A DNA stretch of 10,517 nucleotides. Source: Myxococcales bacterium. Lineage in GTDB: Bacteria > Myxococcota > Polyangia > Polyangiales > Polyangiaceae. The notes under the pieces were generated by a model. That model saw only the letters and a program-made list of their open reading frames with translations. It was not told where the DNA came from and did not search any database. The position numbers and the translations under genes are program-made. Positions 1 through 7,406 of this stretch are shown here, in pieces (positions within the stretch are counted from its first letter, which is position 1; every line of letters begins with the position of its first letter). The stretch lies in NCBI GenBank assembly GCA_020430865.1, contig JAGQIY010001116.1:1-10517 (forward strand), written 5' to 3'.

Positions 1-40
1 CAAAGTTGGCCCTCAGCGCAGCCTCCAGCTAGCAGGGCCG

Positions 41-1111
41 ATGTCGCTCGAGTGCCCACCAATGCAAGAACCGCATTCCCCGTCTGATGTCGCACGCGCC
101 GTGGGCTGCCTCGTGGTCCGCGAGCCCCGAAATCGTGGCGGGCGGCTCGCCCGGCGACTGGCTCGGCTGAGCCTCGGCGCAGCGATCCTGGTGTACGCGC
201 TGCCGGCTTCGGCAGAGCCGAGCGACGTGCCGCCGGAGATCGGCTTCGACTATGGCGACACCGAGACGCCCCGCACCGCTGCGATGGGCGGAGCGCTGCG
301 AGCCTTCTCCAGCTCCACCGAGTCGATCTACATCAACCCTGCGAACATGGCCGCGACGCGTGTGTACCACATCGGTGCATTGGCTGCGCTGTGGCCCGAG
401 GCCAGTCGTCAGACCTACGGCGCCGCCGCTGTCGATTCCGTGGGGAGCCGGACTCAGCTGGCAGGCGGGCTTGCCTTCGCCTTCAATCGCCAGGATCCAG
501 ACGGGGTCGATCGGCAGTGGAACGACCTGCGCTTCGCCTTGGCGTTCCCCTTCTCGCAGCAGTTCCAGCTGGGACTGGGCGGCCGAGTGATGTGGATGAA
601 GGAGAACGGCGATGGCCCGCTGGGCAACGACGCCGTCGCCAGCGGTCTCCAGGACGACAACATCGTCCGCGATTTCACCTTCGACGCGGGTATGTCTTTT
701 CGGCCGACGCCGGAGCTCTCGATCGCGCTGGTCGGCAACAGTCTCACGAACCCCGATCACGGCTTCTTGCCGTCTCGACTCGGGGGCGGCATCGGCTACG
801 GGACGCCAGACTTCACCATCGAGGCAGATCTGGTCAGCGACTTCACCACGTGGCAACGCACGACCGTGCTCGCGATGGGCGGCATCGAGTACCTCGCGGG
901 GAACGTGGTGCCGCTGCGTATCGGATATCGCTTCGACGAAGGCGCAGACACCCACTGGGTCTCGGCGGGACTCGGATACGTCGACCAGCAGGTCTCCGCA
1001 GAGATCGCGGCGCGGCGCAGCGTGTCCGGCGAGAAGGCCACCGCGATCATCGTTGGCTTCAAGTACCACCTGGAGAGCGCCGGCGCGGGGATCTCCGGCG
1101 GCTTCGACTGA
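41..1111 (+). CDS. Outer-membrane beta-barrel protein, PorV/FadL-like
   Basis: Predicted exported outer-membrane protein of 356 residues; function unknown. A basic stretch (about residues 30-42, rich in Arg) leads into a hydrophobic core and an ASA|E signal-peptidase I site near residue 58. After it comes a segment with R-T-A-A-M-G-G-A and later Y-I-N-P-A-N, which resembles the N-terminal hatch of PorV/FadL-like barrels, where a Gly-rich strand precedes an NPA motif. The rest alternates hydrophobic and polar residues in strands such as QLGLGGRVMWM and PLRIGYRF and ends in a short Gly-rich tail. The signal peptide would be unusually long from the ATG at 41. No clear ribosome-binding site precedes it, so the ATG at 62 or GTGs at 101 or 113 are possible starts; the last gives a normal leader of about 34 residues. 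The exact family is uncertain. Confidence 0.75.
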   Translation: MSLECPPMQEPHSPSDVARAVGCLVVREPRNRGGRLARRLARLSLGAAILVYALPASAEPSDVPPEIGFDYGDTETPRTAAMGGALRAFSSSTESIYINPANMAATRVYHIGALAALWPEASRQTYGAAAVDSVGSRTQLAGGLAFAFNRQDPDGVDRQWNDLRFALAFPFSQQFQLGLGGRVMWMKENGDGPLGNDAVASGLQDDNIVRDFTFDAGMSFRPTPELSIALVGNSLTNPDHGFLPSRLGGGIGYGTPDFTIEADLVSDFTTWQRTTVLAMGGIEYLAGNVVPLRIGYRFDEGADTHWVSAGLGYVDQQVSAEIAARRSVSGEKATAIIVGFKYHLESAGAGISGGFD

Positions 1112-1126
1112 GTCAGTGCTCGGCGT

Positions 1127-1146
1127 GATGGGGAAGCCGCCCCGTC
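1127..1146. terminator. Hairpin between convergent genes, possible bidirectional terminator
   Basis: The arms GATGGGG (1127-1133) and CCCCGTC (1140-1146) pair over 7 bp with one G-T wobble around a 6-base loop. It lies in the 33-bp gap between two converging genes and reaches the stop codon of the minus-strand one. No T-run follows on either strand, so intrinsic termination is only a possibility. Confidence 0.35.
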
Positions 1147-2473
1147 AGCTCAGGTGTTCGAGCAGTGCACGGGCCAAGGGGTCGAAGTCGACCGCCGCGA
1201 CCTGTGCTGCCGGCGGGCGCGCGGCCTCGGCGCGTAGCTGTTCGATTCCGCGAGGATTCCGATACCAGTCCTCGTCGTGAGCGTCTCGCAGGCGGTCGAT
1301 CTCCACTGCGGCCAGTGCGGGCGCCACGAAACGCTGGGCGTCGTCAGGGTGCAGCTCGATCAGCGGGCCGCAGAGCCGTGGGTCGACTCCTGCGCCCAGC
1401 GTACGGCGAGCGTGCTCCTCGAAGGTCTGGGTGAAGCGCTCGCTGGTGTGCATGGCCGGCGCTCGCAGCAACACCCGCAGGGCCGCGACCCGAGACTCGC
1501 AGAGCAGGCTCTGTGCAGTGCAGCGAAGGTGCTGAGCGAGCCGCGGTCCAGACAGATCCAGGCGACGCCGCACGTAGTCCGGGTTGAGTGCCAGGAGCGC
1601 GAAGCGCGCGCCCACGCTGCGTCGCCTGAGGCCGTAGGGATCGAACGCCACCACGAAGGGCTGATCACGAGGACTCGCGGCGTCGTGCCAGGCGGCTCCC
1701 ACTCGGGCCATGGCGCGCAGGAAAGACGCGCCGCCCAGGGCAGCCGGCAGCGGGCCCGGGTCGAGCTCCAGGCTACGGAACAGATCTCCCTCGTCGAGCA
1801 AGCGCCGCAGGCTCTGAGCGTTTATCCGAGCGGGCCAGCCGTGATCGTCCCGCACATCGAGACTGACCTCGATCGCGTGGCTCAAGCTCTCGCAGCTCAG
1901 GCTGCGCCACGCATCCTGGGTGCGCTCGAGCCAGGCGTGAGCGAGCGCAGCGCTCTCGGGCGTTGGCAGCTCGATCTCGTCAGGGGACTCCAGCCCCATG
2001 CGCCTGGCGATCTCCAGGCGCCGCTGCCAGAGCGTAGCAGTTACCGCGCGGTAATGATTGCCGTGGCGGGACAGCGCCTCGAGCAGCGCCGCGCGCCGTC
2101 CGAGGCGCTCGGCGAGGGCGCCAGGGGGACGCAGGGCGCGGTGCTTGAGCGCTGCGAGGCTGATTTCTTCGTTCTCGCTCTGCACGCGCTGACGCTTCAC
2201 GCGCAGCTCGTGCGTCTGCTCCAGCAGCGCACCCTGGTTGATGCGAGCGTCGGCGAGTCGGTAGACCCAGCGCAAGAGCGGTCCGCGCAATGGATCGGCT
2301 TCGTGCAGCTCGCGCAGCTGACCGAAGCAGCTCTTGCCCAGGGCCCAGCGCTGCAGCTCGAAGGCGGCGAGGGGCGCGACCTGACCGTCGCGCAGGCGTC
2401 GCGACCAGCGCACCCACTCCGTCGCCGTTCGTCGCAGCGTGCGATCGAGCTTCAGCGGGTCGAGGTACTCCAC
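1145..2473 (-). CDS. Conserved-looking hypothetical protein, 442 aa, possibly a degenerate M3-like peptidase fold
   Basis: I do not recognise this protein with confidence. It is 442 residues, rich in Leu, Ala and Arg, and looks almost wholly helical. It has no signal peptide or membrane segment, so it is probably cytoplasmic. A charged stretch near residues 80-110 could be a short coiled coil. The C-terminal part, with E-D-W-Y-R-N-P-R followed by a short helical end and a D-x-x-P-L motif, reminds me of the tail of some M3-type oligopeptidase relatives. However, no HExxH zinc motif occurs anywhere (HEADP, HELRV and HDEDW do not fit), so peptidase activity is not supported. The start is a GTG 12 bp after the stop of the upstream barrel gene on the same strand, which suggests co-transcription. 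A longer open frame on the opposite strand has no protein character. Confidence 0.7.
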   Translation of the reverse strand: MEYLDPLKLDRTLRRTATEWVRWSRRLRDGQVAPLAAFELQRWALGKSCFGQLRELHEADPLRGPLLRWVYRLADARINQGALLEQTHELRVKRQRVQSENEEISLAALKHRALRPPGALAERLGRRAALLEALSRHGNHYRAVTATLWQRRLEIARRMGLESPDEIELPTPESAALAHAWLERTQDAWRSLSCESLSHAIEVSLDVRDDHGWPARINAQSLRRLLDEGDLFRSLELDPGPLPAALGGASFLRAMARVGAAWHDAASPRDQPFVVAFDPYGLRRRSVGARFALLALNPDYVRRRLDLSGPRLAQHLRCTAQSLLCESRVAALRVLLRAPAMHTSERFTQTFEEHARRTLGAGVDPRLCGPLIELHPDDAQRFVAPALAAVEIDRLRDAHDEDWYRNPRGIEQLRAEAARPPAAQVAAVDFDPLARALLEHLS

Positions 2474-2485
2474 GCCTCGGATTTG

Positions 2486-3313
2486 CTACAGCTCGCTGCC
2501 GAATTGGAAGGTCAAGTTGCCGACGATCTGCAGATAGCTGTCCAGGTGGCCCCCCTGGTCGGTGGAGACGTCCTGACACTCACCGCTGCCCGTGGCCTTG
2601 CAGCGTCGGATCTTGTCGACGAACACGCGGGTCACGCTGAGCGCTGGTCCGAGTCGCAAGCTGCGAGACAGGTGGAAATCCAGGCCGAGCCCCGCGCGGA
2701 CCGCCGGGCCAGCCCCGGTCTCCTCGTAGCCCGACCGACCGTCTGGAGTCGGCTCGTCCTGGCGCGTGCCCAGCGCTCCTCCCCCCAAACCCAACTCGAT
2801 GAACGGCTCGAAGCGACCTTCCTCGTTGAAGTAGACCCGCCCGGTGAGGCCGAGGAACACCGCGCCGGCGCGGGCGTCGGTGAGCTTCGGGTCGTCCGGT
2901 TCATTGCGGAAACCCGCGACCTCCAGGGTGCCGCCCCAAGCGAACATCGGTGTCACCCGCCAGAGCGCGGTGAGCCCCAGGCTGAGCCCACCGCCCACGC
3001 CGCTGCAGCGCGCGTCGGAGTCGTCACCCGCTGCGCAGTGAGGCAGGCCTAGCCCCAGGTCGAGCACCAGCTCGACGGAGCGCCGCGTGAACTCCGGTTC
3101 TTCCGGAAGGGGAGCGGGGTAGGGAGCCGAGCTGGTCGCCGCGGGTCCAGCGATGCCCTCCCCTCGATAGGGGGCGTAAGGCGCCTCCTCCGGGGTGGTC
3201 GCGAGGCTCGCGCTGCTGACTTCGTTCGCTTGTGCGGCCCACGCGCTGCTCGGCCACGGCAGCAGGGCCAGACACGCGACGATCGGGAGGCGAAGCAAGG
3301 TCGAGGGAATCAT
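2486..3313 (-). CDS. Outer-membrane beta-barrel protein
   Basis: Predicted exported barrel protein of 275 residues; function unknown. The chosen ATG at 3313 gives a normal signal peptide, with a hydrophobic core at about residues 6-26 and probable cleavage near AWAA|Q. The frame stays open upstream to 3442, but that extension lacks leader character. A Pro/Glu/Ala-rich mature N-terminus (about 30-75) precedes alternating strands such as SVELVLDLGLGL, FIELGLGGGAL and VRAGLGLDFHL, ending in NLTFQFGSEL, as in OmpW-size or porin-like barrels of 8-10 strands. Cys93/Cys103 and Cys238/Cys246 sit in loop-like stretches and could form two disulfides. An I-V-A-C in the leader resembles a lipobox, but the hydrophobic core runs past it, so I favour an ordinary signal peptide. 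It is followed 12 bp later by the 442-residue protein gene, a likely operon partner. Confidence 0.75.
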   Translation of the reverse strand: MIPSTLLRLPIVACLALLPWPSSAWAAQANEVSSASLATTPEEAPYAPYRGEGIAGPAATSSAPYPAPLPEEPEFTRRSVELVLDLGLGLPHCAAGDDSDARCSGVGGGLSLGLTALWRVTPMFAWGGTLEVAGFRNEPDDPKLTDARAGAVFLGLTGRVYFNEEGRFEPFIELGLGGGALGTRQDEPTPDGRSGYEETGAGPAVRAGLGLDFHLSRSLRLGPALSVTRVFVDKIRRCKATGSGECQDVSTDQGGHLDSYLQIVGNLTFQFGSEL

Positions 3314-3441
3314 GTGCGGTTCGTGTGTTCTCAGGACACCCGGCGGGGACCGTATTACACCTCGAGGTAGGACACAGCCCACGGATCGCCGAAGCAGAGG
3401 CCCCTCTTCATCGACCACCTCAGCCAGCAGTTGCGCGAGCA
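3314..3441. promoter_or_regulatory. Divergent intergenic region
   Basis: This 128-bp gap separates the diverging starts of the barrel gene (minus) and the small membrane protein gene (plus), so it should hold promoters for both. I cannot point to convincing -35/-10 boxes, and neither start has a clear Shine-Dalgarno sequence. Confidence 0.4.
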
Positions 3442-3921
3442 ATGGCCCGACACCTCCCAGTCATCCAGAATCAGGACCCCGAAGACGCAGCAGCCGAGGA
3501 GCGCTCGCCGCGGGGGTGGGTCATGGTCGGGGCGATGCTCGGCTTCACGATGTGGCTTCCGCTGCTGATGATCGCGCAGTGGATCAGCGCCAGGTGGACG
3601 CTCGCCGTGACGGCCGACGGAGCGCCGGCACACGACACCTTGCTGCTGATCCAGCTGGGGCCGGTGCTCACGAGTCTGATGATCGCGACGGGGGGAGCCG
3701 GCGCGCTGGTCGGACGTTTCGGAGGTCGGGCCGGAGCGGGACACGCGGCGCTGTCGGGACTCACCATGGCGCTTGGCGTGGGCGCGCTCAGCGTCTTGAT
3801 CGGCGCCTTCCCATCTTGGCTGGTCGCCTTGCTGGGGACGGCAGTACTCGCCGCTTTCGCGACCGGCGCGGCGTTTCTCGGAGGTCGCTACGGGGTGCGC
3901 CGCCGACCCAAGGTTGGCTGA
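3442..3921 (+). CDS. Small four-helix integral membrane protein of unknown function
   Basis: A 159-residue protein with a polar N-terminus of about 25 residues and four hydrophobic segments, at roughly 26-48, 67-93, 101-122 and 126-148, then a basic tail with R-R-R-P-K. The positive tail and acidic N-terminus suggest the C-terminus faces the cytoplasm. Helices 2-4 are rich in Gly and Ala (for example G-G-A-G-A-L-V-G-R-F-G-G), which suggests close helix packing; the pattern slightly recalls a half-transporter but no family motif is visible. I chose the ATG at 3442 because the in-frame sequence upstream to 3232 runs antisense through the leader of the divergent barrel gene and lacks protein character. 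There is no clear ribosome-binding site. It stands alone, with 177 bp before the next gene. Function unknown. Confidence 0.65.
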   Translation: MARHLPVIQNQDPEDAAAEERSPRGWVMVGAMLGFTMWLPLLMIAQWISARWTLAVTADGAPAHDTLLLIQLGPVLTSLMIATGGAGALVGRFGGRAGAGHAALSGLTMALGVGALSVLIGAFPSWLVALLGTAVLAAFATGAAFLGGRYGVRRRPKVG

Positions 3922-4098
3922 TTTCCAGGGCTCGGGGGTGAGGGGAGCTCTGACGTGGAGCGCCCCCGATCCGCCGTCGCGCTGCTCCCTCGAGCCCCCG
4001 AAACGTAGTCGTATCGAGCTTTTCGCGACTCGGCTGCGACACAATTCACCTCGGGGGTCGCTGGACCTGACCCGGCGGACAAACTACGATCCCTCATC

Positions 4099-4716
4099 AT
4101 GTCGAACCTCGACGACGAGCTGAGAGCGGCGGTCGAGGCGAGCGAGGCGCAGAGCCCGGTCGCCAGCGATGTCGTGCCTCCAGAGCCCAAGAAGCAGGGC
4201 AAGCGCAGCCTGGGTCTGCTGGCCACGCTGTTGGTGATCGGCGGCGGTCTGCTGGTGCTGGTGTTCACGGGGTTCGACGGGGACGCGGTCTACTCGCGTG
4301 GCGTCGATCAGCTGATGGACGAGAAGGCGAAGCTCGACGAAGCCGCGGCAGCGACGGACAAGGACGCTTTGCGCGAGAAGGAGCGCCTGCTCAATCGCAA
4401 CACTCGCGTCATGGGGACCCTGGTGAAGGGCTCGCTGAAGAAGCGCGACCAGCCCTGCGAGTATCGTTTCGACATTGAAAAGGCCGGGAAGAAGCTGCCC
4501 GTGCGTTACTCGCAGTGCGTGGTTCCCGACACGTTTCGCGACGTGCCCGACATGGACGTCGAGGTCACGGTCACGGGCAAGCTGCAGGATGAGGGTTTCT
4601 TCCAGGCCGAGCAGATCATGGCCAAGTGCCCGTCGAAGTACGACATGAAGCAACGCGCCGCGAACGGCGAAGCCGCGCCCCACGGTGAGATGGGCGCGTC
4701 ACCGCGCGTGAACTGA
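4099..4716 (+). CDS. ccmE: Cytochrome c maturation heme chaperone CcmE, CxxxY type
   Basis: CcmE holds heme covalently at the outer face of the inner membrane and passes it to apocytochrome c. This 205-residue protein has a cytoplasmic N-terminus of about 35 residues, one membrane anchor (about 37-57), a charged helical insert (about 68-100) and then an OB-fold-like domain with VMGTLVKGSL, V-T-V-T-G-K-L, and F-F-Q-A-E-Q-I-M-A-K-C-P-S-K-Y. The V-x-G-K-L ... F-x-A-x-x-I-x-A-K segment is the CcmE signature. In the classic family the next residue is the heme-binding His (HxxxY); here it is Cys177 with Tyr181, the CxxxY variant known from Desulfovibrio and archaea. Cys120 and Cys140 are also present. 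The protein is longer than usual (about 140-160) because of the N-terminus, the insert and the tail. No other ccm genes are in view; it sits just upstream of heme-synthesis genes. Confidence 0.85.
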   Translation: MSNLDDELRAAVEASEAQSPVASDVVPPEPKKQGKRSLGLLATLLVIGGGLLVLVFTGFDGDAVYSRGVDQLMDEKAKLDEAAAATDKDALREKERLLNRNTRVMGTLVKGSLKKRDQPCEYRFDIEKAGKKLPVRYSQCVVPDTFRDVPDMDVEVTVTGKLQDEGFFQAEQIMAKCPSKYDMKQRAANGEAAPHGEMGASPRVN

Positions 4717-4869
4717 CCCCGATCGGACCCGGCGTCAGGGGCGCGCGCCGCTGACATCACGCGATTTCTCCGTTTGCGGCCCGCCGCCCCGGCGCTGCGC
4801 CACTTCGCCGCCCTCTGGCCCTTCGGTGTTGGTAGCTGACGCGCGCGCGCCGTGATAGCCGAAGCTCCT

Positions 4870-5895
4870 ATGTGGGATCGATTCCTGAAGGCTTGCCGGC
4901 GCGAACCGGTGGACAAGACCCCTGTCTGGTTCATGCGCCAAGCGGGGCGCTACATGGCGGAGTACCGGGCCATCCGCAAGGACCATACGCTGCTCGAGAT
5001 CTGCAAGCAGCCGGATCTGGCCACCGCGGTGACGCTCCAGCCCGTGAACGCATTCGCCGTGGACGCGGCGATTCTCTTCGCCGACATCCTCTTGCCCTTG
5101 GAACCTATGGGCGCGCCCTTCGAGTTTGCTGCGGGAGAGGGCCCCAAGGTCTTCGATCCGGTGCGCGACCGAGCGGGGGTCGAGCGCCTGCGCGTGATCG
5201 AGCCCGAGGAAGGTCTCGGCTACGTGCTCGAGGCCATCAAGAGTATCCGCAAGGAACTAGAAGGGAAGACACCGCTGATCGGCTTCGCGGGCGCGCCCTT
5301 CACCCTGGCCTCGTACCTGATCGAGGGCGGCAAGAGCTCACACTACGCGATCACCAAGCGCATGATGTACGCGGAACCGGAGCTCTGGAAGAGCCTGATG
5401 GAGAAGCTGTCCGAGGTCGTGCGGCGGTACCTGCGGGCGCAGGTGGCGGCCGGCGCGCAAGCGGTCCAGCTCTTCGACAGCTGGATCGGCGCGCTCTCCC
5501 CCGCGGACTACCGCGCCTTCGTGCAGCCGCATGTCTCGCATATCCTCAAGGATTTGGAGAAGACGGGCGTACCCGTGATCCACTTCGGCACGGGCACCGC
5601 GATGCTGCTCAAGGATCAGAAAACCGCTGGCGGGACCGTCATCGGCGTTGACTGGCGCACCCCGCTGAGCTGGGCCCGAGAGCAGCTCGGCGACGACGTG
5701 GCGCTGCAAGGCAACCTCGATCCGTTGGTGCTGCAGGCCCCCGAGGCCGTGGCGAAGCAGCACGTCGATCGCGTGCTGGACGAGGCGCAGGGCAAGCCCC
5801 ACATCTTCAACCTCGGCCATGGTATCCTTCCGGAAACGAATCCGGACATGGTGCGCATGGTCGCGGACTACGTGCACGAGAAGAGCACCCGCTAG
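4870..5895 (+). CDS. hemE: Uroporphyrinogen decarboxylase
   Basis: HemE removes the four acetate carboxyls of uroporphyrinogen III to give coproporphyrinogen III, a cytoplasmic step of heme synthesis. At 341 residues it has the usual length. Family signatures are clear: P-V-W-F-M-R-Q-A-G-R-Y-M near the start, F-A-D-I-L, G-A-P-F-T-L-A-S-Y, Q-L-F-D-S-W-I-G, H-F-G-T-G-T, D-W-R-T-P-L, Q-G-N-L-D-P and N-L-G-H-G-I. The residues matching the human catalytic set are all kept: Arg23, Asp72, Tyr149, Ser204 and His317. I chose the ATG at 4870 because it fits the family N-terminus; an in-frame GTG at 4852 would add six residues, and neither has a strong ribosome-binding site. The PPOX gene follows after 29 bp and is probably co-transcribed. 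Confidence 0.96.
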   Translation: MWDRFLKACRREPVDKTPVWFMRQAGRYMAEYRAIRKDHTLLEICKQPDLATAVTLQPVNAFAVDAAILFADILLPLEPMGAPFEFAAGEGPKVFDPVRDRAGVERLRVIEPEEGLGYVLEAIKSIRKELEGKTPLIGFAGAPFTLASYLIEGGKSSHYAITKRMMYAEPELWKSLMEKLSEVVRRYLRAQVAAGAQAVQLFDSWIGALSPADYRAFVQPHVSHILKDLEKTGVPVIHFGTGTAMLLKDQKTAGGTVIGVDWRTPLSWAREQLGDDVALQGNLDPLVLQAPEAVAKQHVDRVLDEAQGKPHIFNLGHGILPETNPDMVRMVADYVHEKSTR

Positions 5896-5913
5896 GCGGG
5901 TGATTCGGAGTTC

Positions 5914-5921
5914 AGGAGAGG
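5914..5921 (+). promoter_or_regulatory. Ribosome-binding site of the protoporphyrinogen oxidase gene
   Basis: AGGAGAGG, a near-perfect Shine-Dalgarno sequence, begins 11 bases before the GTG at 5925 and fixes that codon as the start. It lies in the 29-bp gap after hemE and is one of only two strong ribosome-binding sites in the window. Confidence 0.75.
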
Positions 5922-5924
5922 AAC

Positions 5925-7376
5925 GTGAGCGAGTCGCTCCAGAAGCACGTCGTGGTCGTCGGCGGTGGGGTTACCGGACTGACCACCGCATACCGGATCC
6001 ACGAGCTGCGGCCCGAGTGGCGTGTGACGCTGCTCGAGAGCCGCGATCGTCTTGGCGGCAACATCATCACGGTGCGCGAGAAGGGTTTCGTGATCGATGG
6101 CGGCCCCGACTCCTTCGTGCGCACCAAGCCCGCGGCGGTGAAGCTGGCTCGGGAGCTGGGCCTCGAGGATCAGCTGATCAGCACGCGGCCTGATGGTCGC
6201 AAGGTCTACCTTGCCCACGCTGGGCACCTGGAGCCGATGCCCGAAGGCATGGCGCTCGGCGTGCCCACACGACCAGGACCCCTGGTCCGCTCGCCTCTCC
6301 TCGGCTGGCGCGCGAAGCTCCGCTTGTTCTCGGAGCCGCTGTGGCCAGCGGGCAAGGGCGACGGAGACGAGTCGATCTACGACTTCCTGTCCCGGCGCCT
6401 GGGTGACGCGGGCGCAGAGAAGCTGGCGGGGCCGTTGCTCGGGGGGATCTACGCCGGGGACATCCGGAAGCTCTCGATGCGCGCGACCTTCCCCCAGCTG
6501 ATCGAGCTCGAGAAGAAGCACCGCAGCCTGGTCCTGGGCACGCTGTCGATGCGGGCGGAAGGGCGGCGGCGCGTCAAGGGTGAGTCCACACCGAGCAGCC
6601 GCTGGAAGCGCGCCCGACAGCTCGTCGAGGCGGCCTGGGGCACCTCGGAGAGCCCCTTCTACTCCTTCAAGGGGGGCATGCTGAGCCTGATCGAGGCGCT
6701 GGGAGCTGCGCTGCCTTCCGGAAGCGTGCGCTTGAACGCTGGTGTCGACGAGCTGCGTCGTGAGGGCGACCGGTGGCAGCTCGTGACGGCTGACGAACAG
6801 CTGACCGCGGACGCCGTCGTGCTGGCTTGCCCAGCCCGAGTCGCGGCGAAGCTAGTGCCTGGCGAGGACCTGGCCCGTGACCTGCGCGGAATCGAGTACC
6901 TCTCCACCGCGACCGTCTTCTTCGCGTTCGACCGCGCCCAGATCACTCACCCGCTGGATGGCGTGGGCTTCGTGGTTCCGCCCGGCGAGGGCGAGATCCT
7001 CGCGGGCACGTTCATCAACTCGAAGTGGGAGCACCGGGTGCCCGAGGGGAAGGTGCTCTTGCGCGCGTTCCTCGGCGGCGCCCGTGGAGGGGAGCTGGTC
7101 GAGCAGCAGAGCGACCAGCAGCTCACTGAGCGCGCGCTGAAGGAGCTCGAGCGCCTGATGGGGAGGCTCGGAGAGCCTGAGTGGAGCCGCGTCTTCCGTT
7201 ACCCGAAGAGCAACCCACAACCTCATCTCGGGCACAAGGACCGGCTCGAACGCCTGCGAAAGAACGCCATCCCCCGCCTGGAGCTGGCGGGAGCGGCCTA
7301 CGACGGAGTCGGTATCCCGGATTGCGTGGCTCAGGCCGAGCGCGCCGCCGAATCCATCGTCAAGCAGTTGTGTTAA
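5925..7376 (+). CDS. hemG: Protoporphyrinogen oxidase, FAD-dependent HemY/PPOX type
   Basis: This flavoenzyme oxidises protoporphyrinogen IX (or coproporphyrinogen III in some lineages) with oxygen, the next-to-last part of heme synthesis. The 483-residue protein starts with V-V-V-V-G-G-G-V-T-G-L-T (the FAD dinucleotide-binding loop, about residues 9-20), then L-L-E-S (Glu38, ribose contact), D-R-L-G-G-N and a G-G-P-D-S-F motif (59-64). A basic insert near 205-225 is followed by F-K-G-G-M. The C-terminus has the FAD-binding L-A-G-A-A-Y-D-G-V-G-I-P-D-C and a helix. Length and motifs match the eukaryotic-type oxidase studied in Myxococcus; this is the family called hemG or hemY in different databases and is unrelated to the flavodoxin-like HemG of E. 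coli. The GTG start has a strong ribosome-binding site. It is the second gene of a hemE operon. No ferrochelatase gene is in view. Confidence 0.93.
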   Translation: MSESLQKHVVVVGGGVTGLTTAYRIHELRPEWRVTLLESRDRLGGNIITVREKGFVIDGGPDSFVRTKPAAVKLARELGLEDQLISTRPDGRKVYLAHAGHLEPMPEGMALGVPTRPGPLVRSPLLGWRAKLRLFSEPLWPAGKGDGDESIYDFLSRRLGDAGAEKLAGPLLGGIYAGDIRKLSMRATFPQLIELEKKHRSLVLGTLSMRAEGRRRVKGESTPSSRWKRARQLVEAAWGTSESPFYSFKGGMLSLIEALGAALPSGSVRLNAGVDELRREGDRWQLVTADEQLTADAVVLACPARVAAKLVPGEDLARDLRGIEYLSTATVFFAFDRAQITHPLDGVGFVVPPGEGEILAGTFINSKWEHRVPEGKVLLRAFLGGARGGELVEQQSDQQLTERALKELERLMGRLGEPEWSRVFRYPKSNPQPHLGHKDRLERLRKNAIPRLELAGAAYDGVGIPDCVAQAERAAESIVKQLC

Positions 7377-7394
7377 GTTTCCTTGGGGAAAAAT

Positions 7395-7406
7395 GTGATT
7401 GGTCAC
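7395..7406. other. Short inverted repeat between convergent genes
   Basis: GTGA-TTGG-TCAC forms a 4-bp stem at the end of the minus-strand HxlR gene. Just upstream, TTTCC-TTGG-GGAAA (7378-7391) forms another 5-bp stem after the oxidase stop. Both are small; together they make a weak candidate for termination between the converging genes. This patch is more AT-rich than its surroundings. Confidence 0.2.

Noticed and set aside
29..1069. Open frame antisense to the first barrel gene
   Set aside because: The translation has no recognisable motif, while the plus strand gives a signal peptide and barrel strands.
1277..3052. A 591-codon open frame on the plus strand, the longest in the window
   Set aside because: It runs antisense through two minus-strand genes that have clear protein character, including a signal peptide and beta strands. 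Its own translation is Arg/Gln/Glu-rich with no domain. GC-rich genes often leave such frames open.
4713..4738. CTGAC/GTCAG hairpin after ccmE as a terminator
   Set aside because: Only five pairs around a 16-base loop, overlapping the stop codon and lacking a T-run; too weak to annotate.
5338..5877. Antisense frame within hemE
   Set aside because: It lies wholly inside a gene with all catalytic residues kept; no sign of independent coding.
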